From contig NZ_VWOX01000001.1 in the NCBI RefSeq assembly GCF_008629675.1, forward strand, positions 558,001 through 622,000: 64,000 bases of DNA. The letters run 5' to 3'. Below the pieces are notes generated by a model. That model was not told the origin of the DNA. It ran no database searches and saw only the letters and a program-made list of their open reading frames with translations. This document shows, one piece after another, positions 8,617 through 17,808 of this stretch. How positions within the stretch are numbered: the stretch's first letter is position 1; each line of letters begins with the position of its first letter. The position numbers and the translations under genes were made by a program. Origin of the DNA: Roseiconus nitratireducens (GTDB taxonomy: Bacteria; Planctomycetota; Planctomycetia; Pirellulales; Pirellulaceae).

Positions 8617-9235
8617 CGGGGCCGGATACCGCTGATCCCGCAGGTGACCGGTTGCGTGAGCCGTCGGTTTTACTGAGGCCACCGGTTTTGCTGAGCCCAA
8701 CGGTTTTGATGGTTCTGCGGATGGTGCCGAGCGGTGATCGCGTGGAACGCGAAAAGTTCACCGGAGTCGACGGGTGTTGCGTGAGGACAACACGCTGGTT
8801 GAACGGACCGTCCGCGTCGGTTTGCCATGTCATCGGGCTGCTCGCTCAATGGAGGCGAATCTTGCCGTAGACGTCTGCTTCGGAAGCTAGTCTTCCGGTT
8901 GGCCGTGAGGGGAAAAAACGCCGGCATTTCCTCGTTCGCCATGCGATTTCGGCACGATTCGCGCAGCGGCTCGCACCCGTGTAAATGCGTCCGCTGAGGT
9001 GTGCTTTTACCCTACCACAGGCATGGTGGGCAGATTAACGTCTGTGTACATCGATCCATCGGTGACGGCTGGGGCGAGCTTGCGGGTTAGCGGATCCATT
9101 TCGCCTGCCGCGGCGTTTTGATCGTCACGGTTTGGAGGGGACGATTCGACCGCGGTGGCGCTCGGCGGGGGACTGCTCAGACGCTGGCACGCCCGCGGTC
9201 ATCCACCGCGTCAAGCAAAACATAGGTCAAACTTG
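8617..9235. other. 619-bp gene-free stretch before the giant surface protein
   Basis: I see no convincing gene. It holds the ~17-bp tandem repeat at 8649-8712, a short hairpin at 8881-8897 (CGGAAG / CTTCCG) and a second imperfect one around 9011-9030 (CCTACCAC with GTGGG). No riboswitch or tRNA could be recognised. It must contain the promoter of the gene at 9236. Confidence 0.5.
8649..8712. repeat. Degenerate 16-18-bp tandem repeat, about 3.5 units
   Basis: The core CGGTT(TT)xCTGAG recurs at 8649, 8665, 8683 and 8701 with periods of 16, 18 and 18 bp. It starts 33 bases after the stop codon of the transglutaminase gene. The units differ in several bases, so it is an old or diverged array. 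Confidence 0.6.
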
Positions 9236-12200
9236 ATGATCCGGCGTCAAGATTTTTTGAAAGCACGTTCTCGAGCGTCGCAACGCAGATCTCAACTGTT
9301 TCGTCGGCCACGGGCGGAATCTTTGGAGCGTCGTCGTCTGCTGACGACGTTTTCGTTGGGAGATCTCGGACGAGGTGTGGGAGTTGCCGATGCCGCTACC
9401 GGCAGCGGCTTCCTGATGTACAGCCAGGCGAACGTTCAGAGCCGATTCGACCGCAGCCCGATCGGCTGGAACAGCGATCACTTGATTGCGACACGGAATG
9501 TGAACGGGCAGTGGCAGTACAACGACAACTTTTACTGGTACGACTTTTCACCGGCCGCCAACGATCGATTGCTGGCGGAATTGAACTTCGATTCCGACAC
9601 CGCCGAAACGTTGGTCTGCAGCGTCGGTACGATCGATGGCATCAGCCTGGGGTATGCGAATTCCGATTTTGACGTGACGCCCAACCAGGGCGACGGAGAA
9701 TTCAACCTGGGAGAATTCTTTGTCGAAGGCACGTCCTTCGAAACCAATTATCAATCCTGCGGCGCGCTGGTGTCGATCACGCCGGACACCGGACAGCGCG
9801 ACCTGGTCACCAGTGCAACCACGCTGACGCTTTCCGGAAAGGCTGCGTTGGGGACACCCCTGAAAGTCCAGGTGGGCCAAACGGTCTACGACGCGGCGTC
9901 GGACGATGCATTGTCCTTCGTCGGAGATCGTTGGACGTTGAACATCGGCTCTGCCGCCAACCCGATTGCGGCCGGCACTCAATTGGTAACCGTTTCGGGT
10001 GCGGCGGGCGAAGTGTTGGATCAAAGGTCGATCACGATCGATCCGTCGCCGCCGGACGTTGGCATCGAATCGATTACTTTTGACACGCGGGTCAACGGAG
10101 ATTTCATCACCCGCGATCGGGAATTGTCGATTCACGGGACCTATTCGCAGGCCAGTGATCTGGCGGTATCCGTGGCGGGCGTGGAGTATTCACTCGGATC
10201 AAGCTCGCAATTGTCTTCCGACGGCCAGGGTGGTTGGACGCTGGATCTGACCGACTTTCCGCTGCCGATCGGCACCGTCGATGTGACCGCCTCCGCGAGC
10301 GTGCCGGGCGGCAGCGTCGCGACGGAGGTGCGGGCGATTGAGATGATTGGCGTTTCGATCGACAGCCTCAGCCAGGATGCCGGGATCGTCGGCGATTTTG
10401 TCACCAGCGATACGACAGTCGTGCTGACAGGGACCTACAACGAGATCGCGGATCTGGAAGTCGTCTTTGACGGCACGTCTTACACGCTCGCCTCGAACGA
10501 ACTGACCCACAACGGCGATCAGTGGACGCTGGATCTTTCCGCGACCGCGCTGCCATTGGGCGAGTACTCGGTCGTGGCAACCAGCATCGACTCGACGGGC
10601 AACGAGACCAGCGATAGCCAGGTCGTGAAGATCATCGACGTCTGCGACGTGGCCTTGGAATACGATTTGATCGGGCCCGACGGCCAGCCGATTAGCAGGC
10701 TGGGGCATGTCACGATCAATGCGGCGGGGGAAGGCCTGCTCGACATTGATCTGCAGGCTCGAAAGGTGGCCACCAGCCAAGTGTTTTACGTCGACCGCCT
10801 GGCACCCGGCGGTGGGAACGGTTTGACGCCTGGAACCGCGTTCCGCGACATCCCCGAGGCATTCAGTGCCATCGATGCGACGGGCACCAACACCGCCGAA
10901 ATCCGAGTCGCAAGCGGAACGTACACTTGGGGAGACGTCGGCAACGTCGGGTTCCGATTCAACATCATCGGTCAAGGAATCGGCAACACGGTGGTCACGC
11001 ATCAGGGATTGAATCGTTTTGCGGCACAGCTTCGCGGAAACGAAGCCTACATCGAGGGCATGACGTTTTCCGGCGGTGACATCGCCCTGGACGTCCGTAA
11101 TTCTGACCGGTTGACCATCGTCGATACCGAATTCACCAATTCGACCCGTTTGGACGGATTGAACGTCTTCGATACGACCGACGTTGTCGTTTATCAATCA
11201 ATCGCTCGTGACAATGCCGGCGATGGTTTCAGTTACACCAACGCCAACGGCCAACCCATGGAGGTCTTGGAAGCGTTTGTGCTGGCGGCCGACAACGGTC
11301 GGGATCTGTTGTGGAACTCTCAAGGCTCCACGGTGCACGAGAGCGTGAAGATCGTTCGTGTCGGGGGAACCTACGAACGCAATCCCACCAACATCACCGA
11401 TGTCTCCAGCGAGTCGCCGTGGAACGTGGGACTGACGGTCCGCGACGCAATCGTCAACGACCAGACCGGTGAGTACCTGAACATCTTTCATAACCGGCCC
11501 GCACCGTTCTGGATCATCGGCGGAGAATACACCCGTGGGATCTATCAACCCACGGTGATTCGTTCCGGCAGCACGGCGCAGTACCGCTACGCGTCGATGT
11601 TCCCGACCTTCGTAGGTCAGGAGCACGCGGTCGAGGGAAATCTGGTTGCCGACAACTCTCCCCTGGTGGCTCTGCCCCACGACTGCACCCCGGTCAGCGT
11701 CAGCATCGATTCGGTTTCTCCTGACACGGGCGTCGCGGGCGACTTCATCACATCGCAACCGGTCACAACGATCGACGGGACGTTTGCCGGAGAGTCCCTG
11801 GTCGTCGAATTGGATGGGGTTCCATACGACGACGCATCCGCCGAGTTGTCCATCAACAACGGCGTCTGGTCTCTGGATGTTTCGGCTTTGTCACTGGTCG
11901 AAGGGCAGTACCTTGTTCGGGCGACCGCCAGCACCGGCAATGGTGCGAATGTCGCCGCGACGCAAACGTTGATCATTGATCTGACCGGGCCGGCCGCTCC
12001 AACCATTGACGGGGTGTTGCAAGATGACGCGACGCTCGGCGATCTGACGACCGACGATACGTCCCCGATCCTGGTGGGGACCTGGGACAACACGAATCCG
12101 TCGTTCAACGTTCGCTTCAACGGTGTGGACTATCTGTTGGGCAGTTCGTCCCTGCTGACCAGCAACTCCGCGGGGAGCTGGCAGCTTGATCTTAGCGGTT

Positions 12201-14140
12201 CGTCGTTTGCCGCCGGTGACTACGCGATTGAAGCAACGGTGACGGACGTTGCCGGAAACCCGTCGACGCGATTGGCGACACTCTCCATCACAACAACCGG
12301 AGGCGACACCGGGGAGATTGTTCCGTTGGGAGATCCCGGCAAGGGCATTCAGGTCGATGACGCCACCGCCGGGCCGGGCTACCTGATGCACAGTCGACGT
12401 TCGGTGTTCGAACGGTTCAGCCAGTATCCGCCGGTTGCCGGCGGTGCGGATCAGTTGGTTGCCGTCCGCTATCAGAACGGAATCTGGCAGTACAACGACA
12501 ACCTGGCCTGGCGCAATTTTCAGCCCGAACCGGGCGATCGATTGATTGCCGCGGTGGAATTCGAGACACGGACCGTCGTCGATCTGGCCGGCGCCTCCGA
12601 CACCATTGGCGGCATCGAATTGGGCTACGTCAGCGGCGACCTGCAGTTTTTCCAGGACACGTGGAACGAGAAATACAACAAAGGTGAGTACTACGTCAGC
12701 GGAACGGAGTACCGCACCGGAACGGTGACCGACCCCGGCGGCGACCCTGGTGGGGATCCGGGTGGAGACCCCGGCGGGGATCCCGGCGGTGACCCTGATC
12801 CCGTGGTCATTTATCCCGTTGCGCCCTTGAATCGTGGCGTGGAAGTTTCCGACAAGAACACCGGCAGCGGATTCATGATGTACAGCGCGACGTCGGTGTA
12901 CGACCGATTCGCCGCCAATTCACCCGAGCCTGACGGGGCCCTCTACCTGATTGTCGTTCGTTTCAACGACGGTGCGTGGCAGTACAACAACAACACCTCC
13001 TGGTTCAATTTCACGCCCGCCAGCGGGGACCGATTGATTGCCGACATTCAGTTCGCGACGTCGGAAATCAATTCTCTGCTGGGACAATCGGATGTCTTCG
13101 AGGGAATTGATCTCGGCTACGACGACGGCGATTTGCAATTCTTCCCGGATCAGTGGAACGGAAAGTACAACCGTTACGAGTTTGAAGTCACCGGGACCTA
13201 TTTCAGTGTCACCGCGGAATCGACCAGCGATCCCACGAATCCGGAAGACCCCACGAATCCGGAAGATCCGACGACGCCCGAAGAACCGACCACGACGTTG
13301 GTGACCGTCAGCGTTGATCCGCCGGGAAAAGGGTTGGGTGTGGACGACAAGACCACCGGGACCGGGTATTTGATGTACAGCGTGCAATCGGTCCATGAGC
13401 GGTTCCCGCTGAATCCGGTTCTGTCGGACAACAGCGACCACTTCCTGGCCGTGCGAAATGAAGGAGGCACGTGGTACTACAACAACAACGTCGACTGGAT
13501 CGAATTCACGATCACGGACGGCGATCGATTGCTCGCATCGATTGATTACGGGCAGGACACGATTCAGTCGTTGGTCGGCGTTCAGGAGACGGTTTCAGGA
13601 GTCGATGCCGGTTACGTTGATGGTGACCTGCAATACTTTGCCAATCAATGGAATGACCGCTACAACTTTGGCGAGTTCCAAGTCACGGGAACGTTCTTCC
13701 AGATCGAAGTGGAATCAACCGCGACACTCAGTTCCACTTCGTCGACTCAAACCACGTTCGCCACCTCATCGTCGAGCTTTCAGGAGCCTTTCCAAAACTC
13801 GTCGTCACCGTCGGATGTCAACCACGACGGATCGACTTCCCCGTCCGATGCGTTGGCGGTCATCAACCTGCTCGGCGGCAGCGGCGGGGCGTCCGGTGAG
13901 TCTGCCGGATCCATCCACGCTTCGTACTCCTATGATGTCTCCGGTGATGGTGAGGTTTCACCGATCGATGCCCTGTGGGTGATCAACATGCTCGGCCGTC
14001 AGCAACCGTCCGCCTCGGCGGAATCGGAATCGATCGGTTCGGACTGGCTTTCCGCGCCGGTCGACGGAATTGGCAAAGAAGCTTCGGAAAGGATGACCGA
14101 TGAAGGCCTCCTGGCGGTGCTCGACGAAGGGTTGTTCTAG
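9236..14140 (+). CDS. Giant secreted protein: four novel repeat domains, Ig-like repeats, beta-helix core, dockerin
   Basis: 1634 residues from ATG 9236; an upstream in-frame GTG (9155) is rejected because the usual planctomycete leader starts at the ATG. ESLERRRLL (28-36) matches the LEPxxLL-like N-terminal motif of planctomycete surface proteins. Domain order: novel domain copy 1 (41-168); Ig-like repeats near 180, 278 and 373; a beta-helix-like region (about 518-796) opening with VFYVDRLAPGG as in DUF1565/pectate-lyase-like proteins; Ig-like repeats near 822 and 924; novel copies 2 (1032-1160), 3 (1198-1325) and 4 (1362-1491); dockerin type I pair with DVNHDGS (1528) and DVSGDGE (1568) calcium loops. 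Copies 2 and 3 are joined by repeated GGDP units, and 3 and 4 by PTNPED repeats. A cell-surface or matrix role is likely; no enzymatic function is evident. Confidence 0.85.
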   Translation: MIRRQDFLKARSRASQRRSQLFRRPRAESLERRRLLTTFSLGDLGRGVGVADAATGSGFLMYSQANVQSRFDRSPIGWNSDHLIATRNVNGQWQYNDNFYWYDFSPAANDRLLAELNFDSDTAETLVCSVGTIDGISLGYANSDFDVTPNQGDGEFNLGEFFVEGTSFETNYQSCGALVSITPDTGQRDLVTSATTLTLSGKAALGTPLKVQVGQTVYDAASDDALSFVGDRWTLNIGSAANPIAAGTQLVTVSGAAGEVLDQRSITIDPSPPDVGIESITFDTRVNGDFITRDRELSIHGTYSQASDLAVSVAGVEYSLGSSSQLSSDGQGGWTLDLTDFPLPIGTVDVTASASVPGGSVATEVRAIEMIGVSIDSLSQDAGIVGDFVTSDTTVVLTGTYNEIADLEVVFDGTSYTLASNELTHNGDQWTLDLSATALPLGEYSVVATSIDSTGNETSDSQVVKIIDVCDVALEYDLIGPDGQPISRLGHVTINAAGEGLLDIDLQARKVATSQVFYVDRLAPGGGNGLTPGTAFRDIPEAFSAIDATGTNTAEIRVASGTYTWGDVGNVGFRFNIIGQGIGNTVVTHQGLNRFAAQLRGNEAYIEGMTFSGGDIALDVRNSDRLTIVDTEFTNSTRLDGLNVFDTTDVVVYQSIARDNAGDGFSYTNANGQPMEVLEAFVLAADNGRDLLWNSQGSTVHESVKIVRVGGTYERNPTNITDVSSESPWNVGLTVRDAIVNDQTGEYLNIFHNRPAPFWIIGGEYTRGIYQPTVIRSGSTAQYRYASMFPTFVGQEHAVEGNLVADNSPLVALPHDCTPVSVSIDSVSPDTGVAGDFITSQPVTTIDGTFAGESLVVELDGVPYDDASAELSINNGVWSLDVSALSLVEGQYLVRATASTGNGANVAATQTLIIDLTGPAAPTIDGVLQDDATLGDLTTDDTSPILVGTWDNTNPSFNVRFNGVDYLLGSSSLLTSNSAGSWQLDLSGSSFAAGDYAIEATVTDVAGNPSTRLATLSITTTGGDTGEIVPLGDPGKGIQVDDATAGPGYLMHSRRSVFERFSQYPPVAGGADQLVAVRYQNGIWQYNDNLAWRNFQPEPGDRLIAAVEFETRTVVDLAGASDTIGGIELGYVSGDLQFFQDTWNEKYNKGEYYVSGTEYRTGTVTDPGGDPGGDPGGDPGGDPGGDPDPVVIYPVAPLNRGVEVSDKNTGSGFMMYSATSVYDRFAANSPEPDGALYLIVVRFNDGAWQYNNNTSWFNFTPASGDRLIADIQFATSEINSLLGQSDVFEGIDLGYDDGDLQFFPDQWNGKYNRYEFEVTGTYFSVTAESTSDPTNPEDPTNPEDPTTPEEPTTTLVTVSVDPPGKGLGVDDKTTGTGYLMYSVQSVHERFPLNPVLSDNSDHFLAVRNEGGTWYYNNNVDWIEFTITDGDRLLASIDYGQDTIQSLVGVQETVSGVDAGYVDGDLQYFANQWNDRYNFGEFQVTGTFFQIEVESTATLSSTSSTQTTFATSSSSFQEPFQNSSSPSDVNHDGSTSPSDALAVINLLGGSGGASGESAGSIHASYSYDVSGDGEVSPIDALWVINMLGRQQPSASAESESIGSDWLSAPVDGIGKEASERMTDEGLLAVLDEGLF

Positions 14141-14461
14141 GAATGAGCCGCCCTGCTCTTGTGGGGCGATTTAATAGGTCAGGCTTTGCCCGACGACGGA
14201 TCTGAGCGCATGAATGCACCTTGACGACCGTCGCCAAAGCGCAGCTGCGACGCTTGGTCAAGCTTCGCGGTTTTCAATGGCTGCCGTCCCCAACCGCGCG
14301 CCTGGCGGTTTAAAGGCTGGTCGAATGGGGCGATCGCGTGCGAATTGGCACGTTTTTGGGTGTTCCGCGAGCCGCGATCAGAAATCAACTCAATCGGTCT
14401 TGCCGCGCGGCGTTGTTTTGGGGAACAACGCGGTTTTCGCTCCCTGGCGAACCTCGATGGC
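14141..14461. other. 321-bp gene-free stretch
   Basis: Between the giant gene and the small cytochrome gene. I see no gene, clear hairpin terminator or repeat; several short frames are open on both strands but none resembles a known protein. Confidence 0.4.
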
Positions 14462-14977
14462 ATGAGGCCGAAGAAAATGAAAGTTGCGTTGGTGGTTGTG
14501 TTTGTTTCGGTGAGCTTGGTCTCGTTCAAAATGCTCGCCGCGGATCCGCCCGTCAGTCCGATTGAACACGCCGAAGGGGTGCTGATGCGTTCAAAGCTGA
14601 AGCGTTCCCAACGCGTATTGGAGGGGCTGGTGCGGGCGGACTTTGCCGCCATCGCCCAGGGGGCTCACGAGATGAAATTGATTAGCGAGGCCGCGGAATG
14701 GCCGAGGGCTCGCGATGCGGTGTATGAACACTTCAGTGCCGAGTTTCGTCGCCACTGCAACCAGTTGGAGCAGCTTGCCCAGGAAGGCAATCATCAGGGG
14801 GCGACCTTCACGTATCTGCACATGACCAGTTTGTGCGTGGAGTGCCACAACTATGTCCGCGATTCGCTGCGGGTGGCGACGCCGGGCGGCGACGGCGATA
14901 TCCGCCTGATCCCGTCGGAGTGGCCCGAGGGCGGTAAACCGTCGGTCGACGCCGCTCCCGTGACGCGCCGCCCGTGA
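14462..14977 (+). CDS. Small exported c-type cytochrome-like protein
   Basis: 171 residues from ATG 14462. A hydrophobic N-terminal segment (about 7-27, ending LAADPP) looks like a signal peptide. One haem-binding CVECH motif is at 125-129, within a helical region (THxxxCVECHNYVRD-like). The single CxxCH late in a small helical protein resembles cytochrome c'-like or planctomycete DUF-type monohaem proteins, which sit in the periplasm and transfer electrons or bind small ligands. No redox partner gene is adjacent. An in-frame upstream start at 14345 would add 39 residues without a leader pattern, so I reject it. Confidence 0.72.
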   Translation: MRPKKMKVALVVVFVSVSLVSFKMLAADPPVSPIEHAEGVLMRSKLKRSQRVLEGLVRADFAAIAQGAHEMKLISEAAEWPRARDAVYEHFSAEFRRHCNQLEQLAQEGNHQGATFTYLHMTSLCVECHNYVRDSLRVATPGGDGDIRLIPSEWPEGGKPSVDAAPVTRRP

Positions 14978-15059
14978 CACGGCTTTCGGTGACATGCCCT
15001 GAGCGGAAGGTTCGATGCCCAAAGCGGCAGCACCGTCCGGTTGGCGGTGGCGTCATCGG

Positions 15060-16103
15060 TCAGATCTGTTGCAACGCTTCGTTGTAAGCGCCAAAGATCT
15101 TCATCGCGAGCCGCAGGATCAAGAAGATCAAGGTCCCGGCCACAATCAGCCAGACGCCGGCAGTGGCCAACCCCGAAAGCGTTCTCATCGCCGATTTCGA
15201 TTGTTCTTCGTACTCGTCGGCCAAGTGATCGATCGATTCGCTCTCGGTGCCGGATAGTTCGGCGACTTCGACCAAATGCAGAAACGGTTCCGGGAACAGA
15301 TTCGTGGATTGAAGTCCTTCGGCTAGCGTCGCGCCGCGATCTCGGATCGCGGACTCGAACGCATCGCCTCCACTGCGGTAGTAGTCGCTATCGGTGCTGT
15401 CCAGACTCAATCGCACGCTCCGGATCGGGTCCAAACCGGAACCCAACGCCAATGCCAGGGTCCGAGTGAATCGCGACAGCGTGATCGTTTGAAAGGAAGG
15501 CCCCAGTTTGGGAATCAGGTAGATCACCGGCAGGATGTTCTGGATCCCGCCAATGTTTCGAGTGAACGCGAAATACATGGCCCAGAGGATGGCAGCGACT
15601 GCGGCGATGTAGCCCCAAAACACCAGGACGCCGCTCCCGCCGCGGAGTCCGAATCCCAGCATGTCTTCCATCTGCCCGCCGCCTGCCGGTCTCAGAATCC
15701 CCATCAGGTAGATGAACAGGGAAATCACCCCCAGCCCGACCACCAGCTGAATCGAAGGCCAGATGATCGAAGAGACAAATTGACGCCTCAGTTGGACCTG
15801 GTGCTCGTAGTGCGTAGCCAGGGTCAAAAAGGTCTTCTCCAATTTGCCGGTGGACTCGCCCACCCGTGTCAGGGAAATCATCAATCGTGGGAAGAAGCGT
15901 GGGCGTCGACTCATCGCCTCGCTGATCTCTTCCCCCGCCTTGACTTCTTCGGCGACGTGGCTGAAAGCTTCGCGTTCGCGGGGAGACCCGTGTTTGGACT
16001 CGGCCTCGAGCAGCCGCACCACATCGGCTCCGGCGCGCAATCCGGTTCCTAGCCGGCGGCTAAATGACCCCGCGGCGGACAAACTCATTCGCTGAAAAAA
16101 CAT
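15060..16103 (-). CDS. Type II secretion/type IV pilus inner-membrane protein, GspF/PilC family
   Basis: 347 residues from ATG 16103 (MFFQRMSL); an in-frame start at 16172 adds 23 arginine-rich residues and is less likely. Two T2SF domains are visible, each with the LRAGxDVVRxLE / LGSGLDPIRSVRLS and FPxxxxxLxxVGE(S/L)xGxLE patterns, and three membrane helices lie near 140-160, 180-205 and the C-terminus (315-340). GspF/PilC is the platform protein that couples the cytoplasmic ATPase to pilin assembly. No GspE, GspD or pseudopilin genes are near, so it is an orphan in this window. An array of 18-bp repeats lies upstream. Confidence 0.87.
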   Translation of the reverse strand: MFFQRMSLSAAGSFSRRLGTGLRAGADVVRLLEAESKHGSPREREAFSHVAEEVKAGEEISEAMSRRPRFFPRLMISLTRVGESTGKLEKTFLTLATHYEHQVQLRRQFVSSIIWPSIQLVVGLGVISLFIYLMGILRPAGGGQMEDMLGFGLRGGSGVLVFWGYIAAVAAILWAMYFAFTRNIGGIQNILPVIYLIPKLGPSFQTITLSRFTRTLALALGSGLDPIRSVRLSLDSTDSDYYRSGGDAFESAIRDRGATLAEGLQSTNLFPEPFLHLVEVAELSGTESESIDHLADEYEEQSKSAMRTLSGLATAGVWLIVAGTLIFLILRLAMKIFGAYNEALQQI

Positions 16104-16231
16104 CCTCGGTGCCCGGCATGGTGCGCGCGAAAAAACAGGTCGGCTGATCAAGGTCAACCGTCGGCAACGCATTGTAGCGTCGGATCATCCCGTGAGATCC
16201 GGTTGCGAAAATCGCCCGCGTCCCGGTCGAC

Positions 16232-16285
16232 CGCGTCGGCCCGGTTGCCCGCGTCGGCCCGGTTGCCCGCGTCGGCCCGGTTGCC
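16232..16285. repeat. 18-bp tandem repeat, three perfect units
   Basis: The unit CGCGTCGGCCCGGTTGCC occurs at 16232-16249, 16250-16267 and 16268-16285, with degraded partial units on both sides (16214-16231 and from 16286). It sits in the 302-bp gap (16104-16405) upstream of the gspF-like gene and downstream of a small gene on the same strand. Confidence 0.9.
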
Positions 16286-16405
16286 CGCGTCCCGGGGGTG
16301 CCAAAGGTAATCGTCTCGAGGGGGCGGGTTGGCAGGTTCGCCAGAGCGTGGACGATGCGGCGGTGCCACCGTCTGGCGACGGTAGCCACATCGAACGTGT
16401 GTCCA

Positions 16406-16657
16406 CTAGGCGGCTCGTTGGAGCGAATAATCCTGCAGGGCGTCTTCGATCTGTTGCAATTGTTCGCTGGTCGATGCGGCCAGATCCAGAAACAACACCT
16501 TCTTTCCGCCCAGGATGCACCAGTTCGCGTTTTCGCCGTCGAACAATTCAGATCGGACCTCAAACCCCAAAGCCTTGGCCTCGTTCAAGCGTTGCCGCAA
16601 CCGCTGGGCGACATTCGGCTGTTCCGAGTCGCGTGAACCATCCGATGTTGTTCCCAT
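16406..16657 (-). CDS. Small conserved-type protein, unknown function
   Basis: 83 residues. The sequence has a well-behaved amphipathic pattern: a helix (VAQRLRQRLNEAKALGFEV), then strands with ENANWCILGGKKVLFLDLA around 42-60, then a helix STSEQLQQIEDALQDY. The clean alternation of helix and strand, and an end without low complexity, support a real gene. I do not recognise a named family. It lies upstream of the gspF-like gene on the same strand but is 302 bp away, so the two need not share a transcript. Confidence 0.6.
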   Translation of the reverse strand: MGTTSDGSRDSEQPNVAQRLRQRLNEAKALGFEVRSELFDGENANWCILGGKKVLFLDLAASTSEQLQQIEDALQDYSLQRAA

Positions 16658-16929
16658 CGAGGCACTCTTGGGCTTGAGCAGAATCGTTCAGTAAAGAATC
16701 GAAAAAGTCGCCCTCGGGGACTTTGACGGTTGTGCGGGGCGGACGCAGCACTGGCAAGCTTTGCCAACCGAGCCATCGCGGGTGTAGCAAAGTTGCTCAA
16801 ACCGACGATAGGCCAACAGTGAGACGCACCCGCTGTCAGGACGCTGCGACGCGACGGATCGGTCGCTCACCCCAGGAAATCACGGCGTGACACCGTTTCG
16901 GTCACCCACCAACGTGCTGAAGGAAATCG

Positions 16930-17766
16930 ATGCATACGTCTGCCAACTCGTCTGATTCCCCCAATTCGTCCGCGAGCATTTCCACGACGAGAAACCGCGT
17001 GGGGGAGCTCCCACCGGCGGGTGGCAGCCCGATGGGAGACGATTCGCAAGCCGTCCAGCAACTGAAAATGCAGCTGCGTCGAAGTCAATCGATGGCGGCA
17101 CTGGGAGAACTGACCAGCACGGCGACGCACGAATTCAATAACGTGTTGATGACCATCATCAACTACGCCAGGCTGGGGATTCGCAATCAGGACGCCGCGA
17201 CGCGTGACAAAGCGCTCGGGAAGATCCTGGAGGCTTCTGAACGCGCGGCAAAGATCACGGGGACCATCCTGGCCCAGGCCAGGAACCGCAGCGAATCGCT
17301 GGAGCCGACCGATCTGGGCGAGATCGTCCGTGACACGTTGGTTCTGCTGGAACGCGAGATGAACAAGTATCGGATCAACGTTGCGACCGAGATCGATCCG
17401 GCGACCTCCAAGGTCAACGCCAGCGGCAATCAGATCCAACGGGTGCTATTGAACCTGCTGATCAACGCCCGTCAGGCGATGCCCGATGGGGGCGAATTGA
17501 CGGTTCGGCTTCGCAACAGCGAGGAGACCGGTTTTGTGGACTTGGTGATTCGCGATAACGGATCCGGAATCCCCGCGGAGACGTTGCCACGAATCTTTGA
17601 CCCGTTTTTCTCCACCAAAAGCGGACCGGATGATTCCGGTAAAGGCGGGACCGGCTTGGGGCTTGCCGCTTGCAAGGAGATCGTCGACGCGCACCACGGG
17701 AAGATCCGCGTCGAAAGTAGCGTCGGCGTGGGAACCGCGTTCACGATTCGGTTGCCGCAGTGTTGA
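16930..17766 (+). CDS. Soluble histidine kinase, NtrB-like catalytic core
   Basis: 278 residues. After ~40 low-complexity residues comes an H box with STATHEFNNVL (His near 67), the dimerisation helices, then the ATPase domain with N box NLLINARQAMP, G1 DNGSGIP, F box FDPFFSTK and G2 GTGLGL. These are all motifs of an active HisKA/HATPase kinase; HEFNN is typical of the NtrB/HPK4 group. There is no sensor domain, membrane helix or receiver domain, and no response-regulator gene next to it, so its input must come from a partner protein. Its stop codon lies in a 15-bp tandem repeat, and it converges on the kinase-tubulin gene with a 42-bp gap. Confidence 0.87.
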   Translation: MHTSANSSDSPNSSASISTTRNRVGELPPAGGSPMGDDSQAVQQLKMQLRRSQSMAALGELTSTATHEFNNVLMTIINYARLGIRNQDAATRDKALGKILEASERAAKITGTILAQARNRSESLEPTDLGEIVRDTLVLLEREMNKYRINVATEIDPATSKVNASGNQIQRVLLNLLINARQAMPDGGELTVRLRNSEETGFVDLVIRDNGSGIPAETLPRIFDPFFSTKSGPDDSGKGGTGLGLAACKEIVDAHHGKIRVESSVGVGTAFTIRLPQC

Positions 17767-17796
17767 TTGCCGCAGCGTTGATTTCCGCAGTGTTGA
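17752..17796. repeat. 15-bp tandem repeat, three units, over a stop codon
   Basis: Units are 17752-17766 (TTGCCGCAGTGTTGA), 17767-17781 (TTGCCGCAGCGTTGA) and 17782-17796 (TTTCCGCAGTGTTGA). The TGA of the first is the stop of the histidine kinase gene; because the unit is a multiple of three, the two following TGA triplets are in the same frame. Confidence 0.9.
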
Positions 17797-17808
17797 TGTC
17801 AGCCAGGC

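Noticed and set aside
9011..9060. Riboswitch-like structure upstream of the giant gene
   Set aside because: Two short stems can be drawn (CCTACCAC/GTGGG and CAGA/TCTG) but no conserved riboswitch core is recognisable.
16232..16285. Possible CRISPR-like array
   Set aside because: The repeats are directly adjacent with no spacers and are only 18 bp; there are no cas genes.
16060..16563. Frame of 167 codons on the minus strand with GNRADA repeats
   Set aside because: The repeated peptide comes from the 18-bp DNA repeats at 16232-16285; the frame overlaps both the start of gspF and, out of frame, the 83-residue gene.
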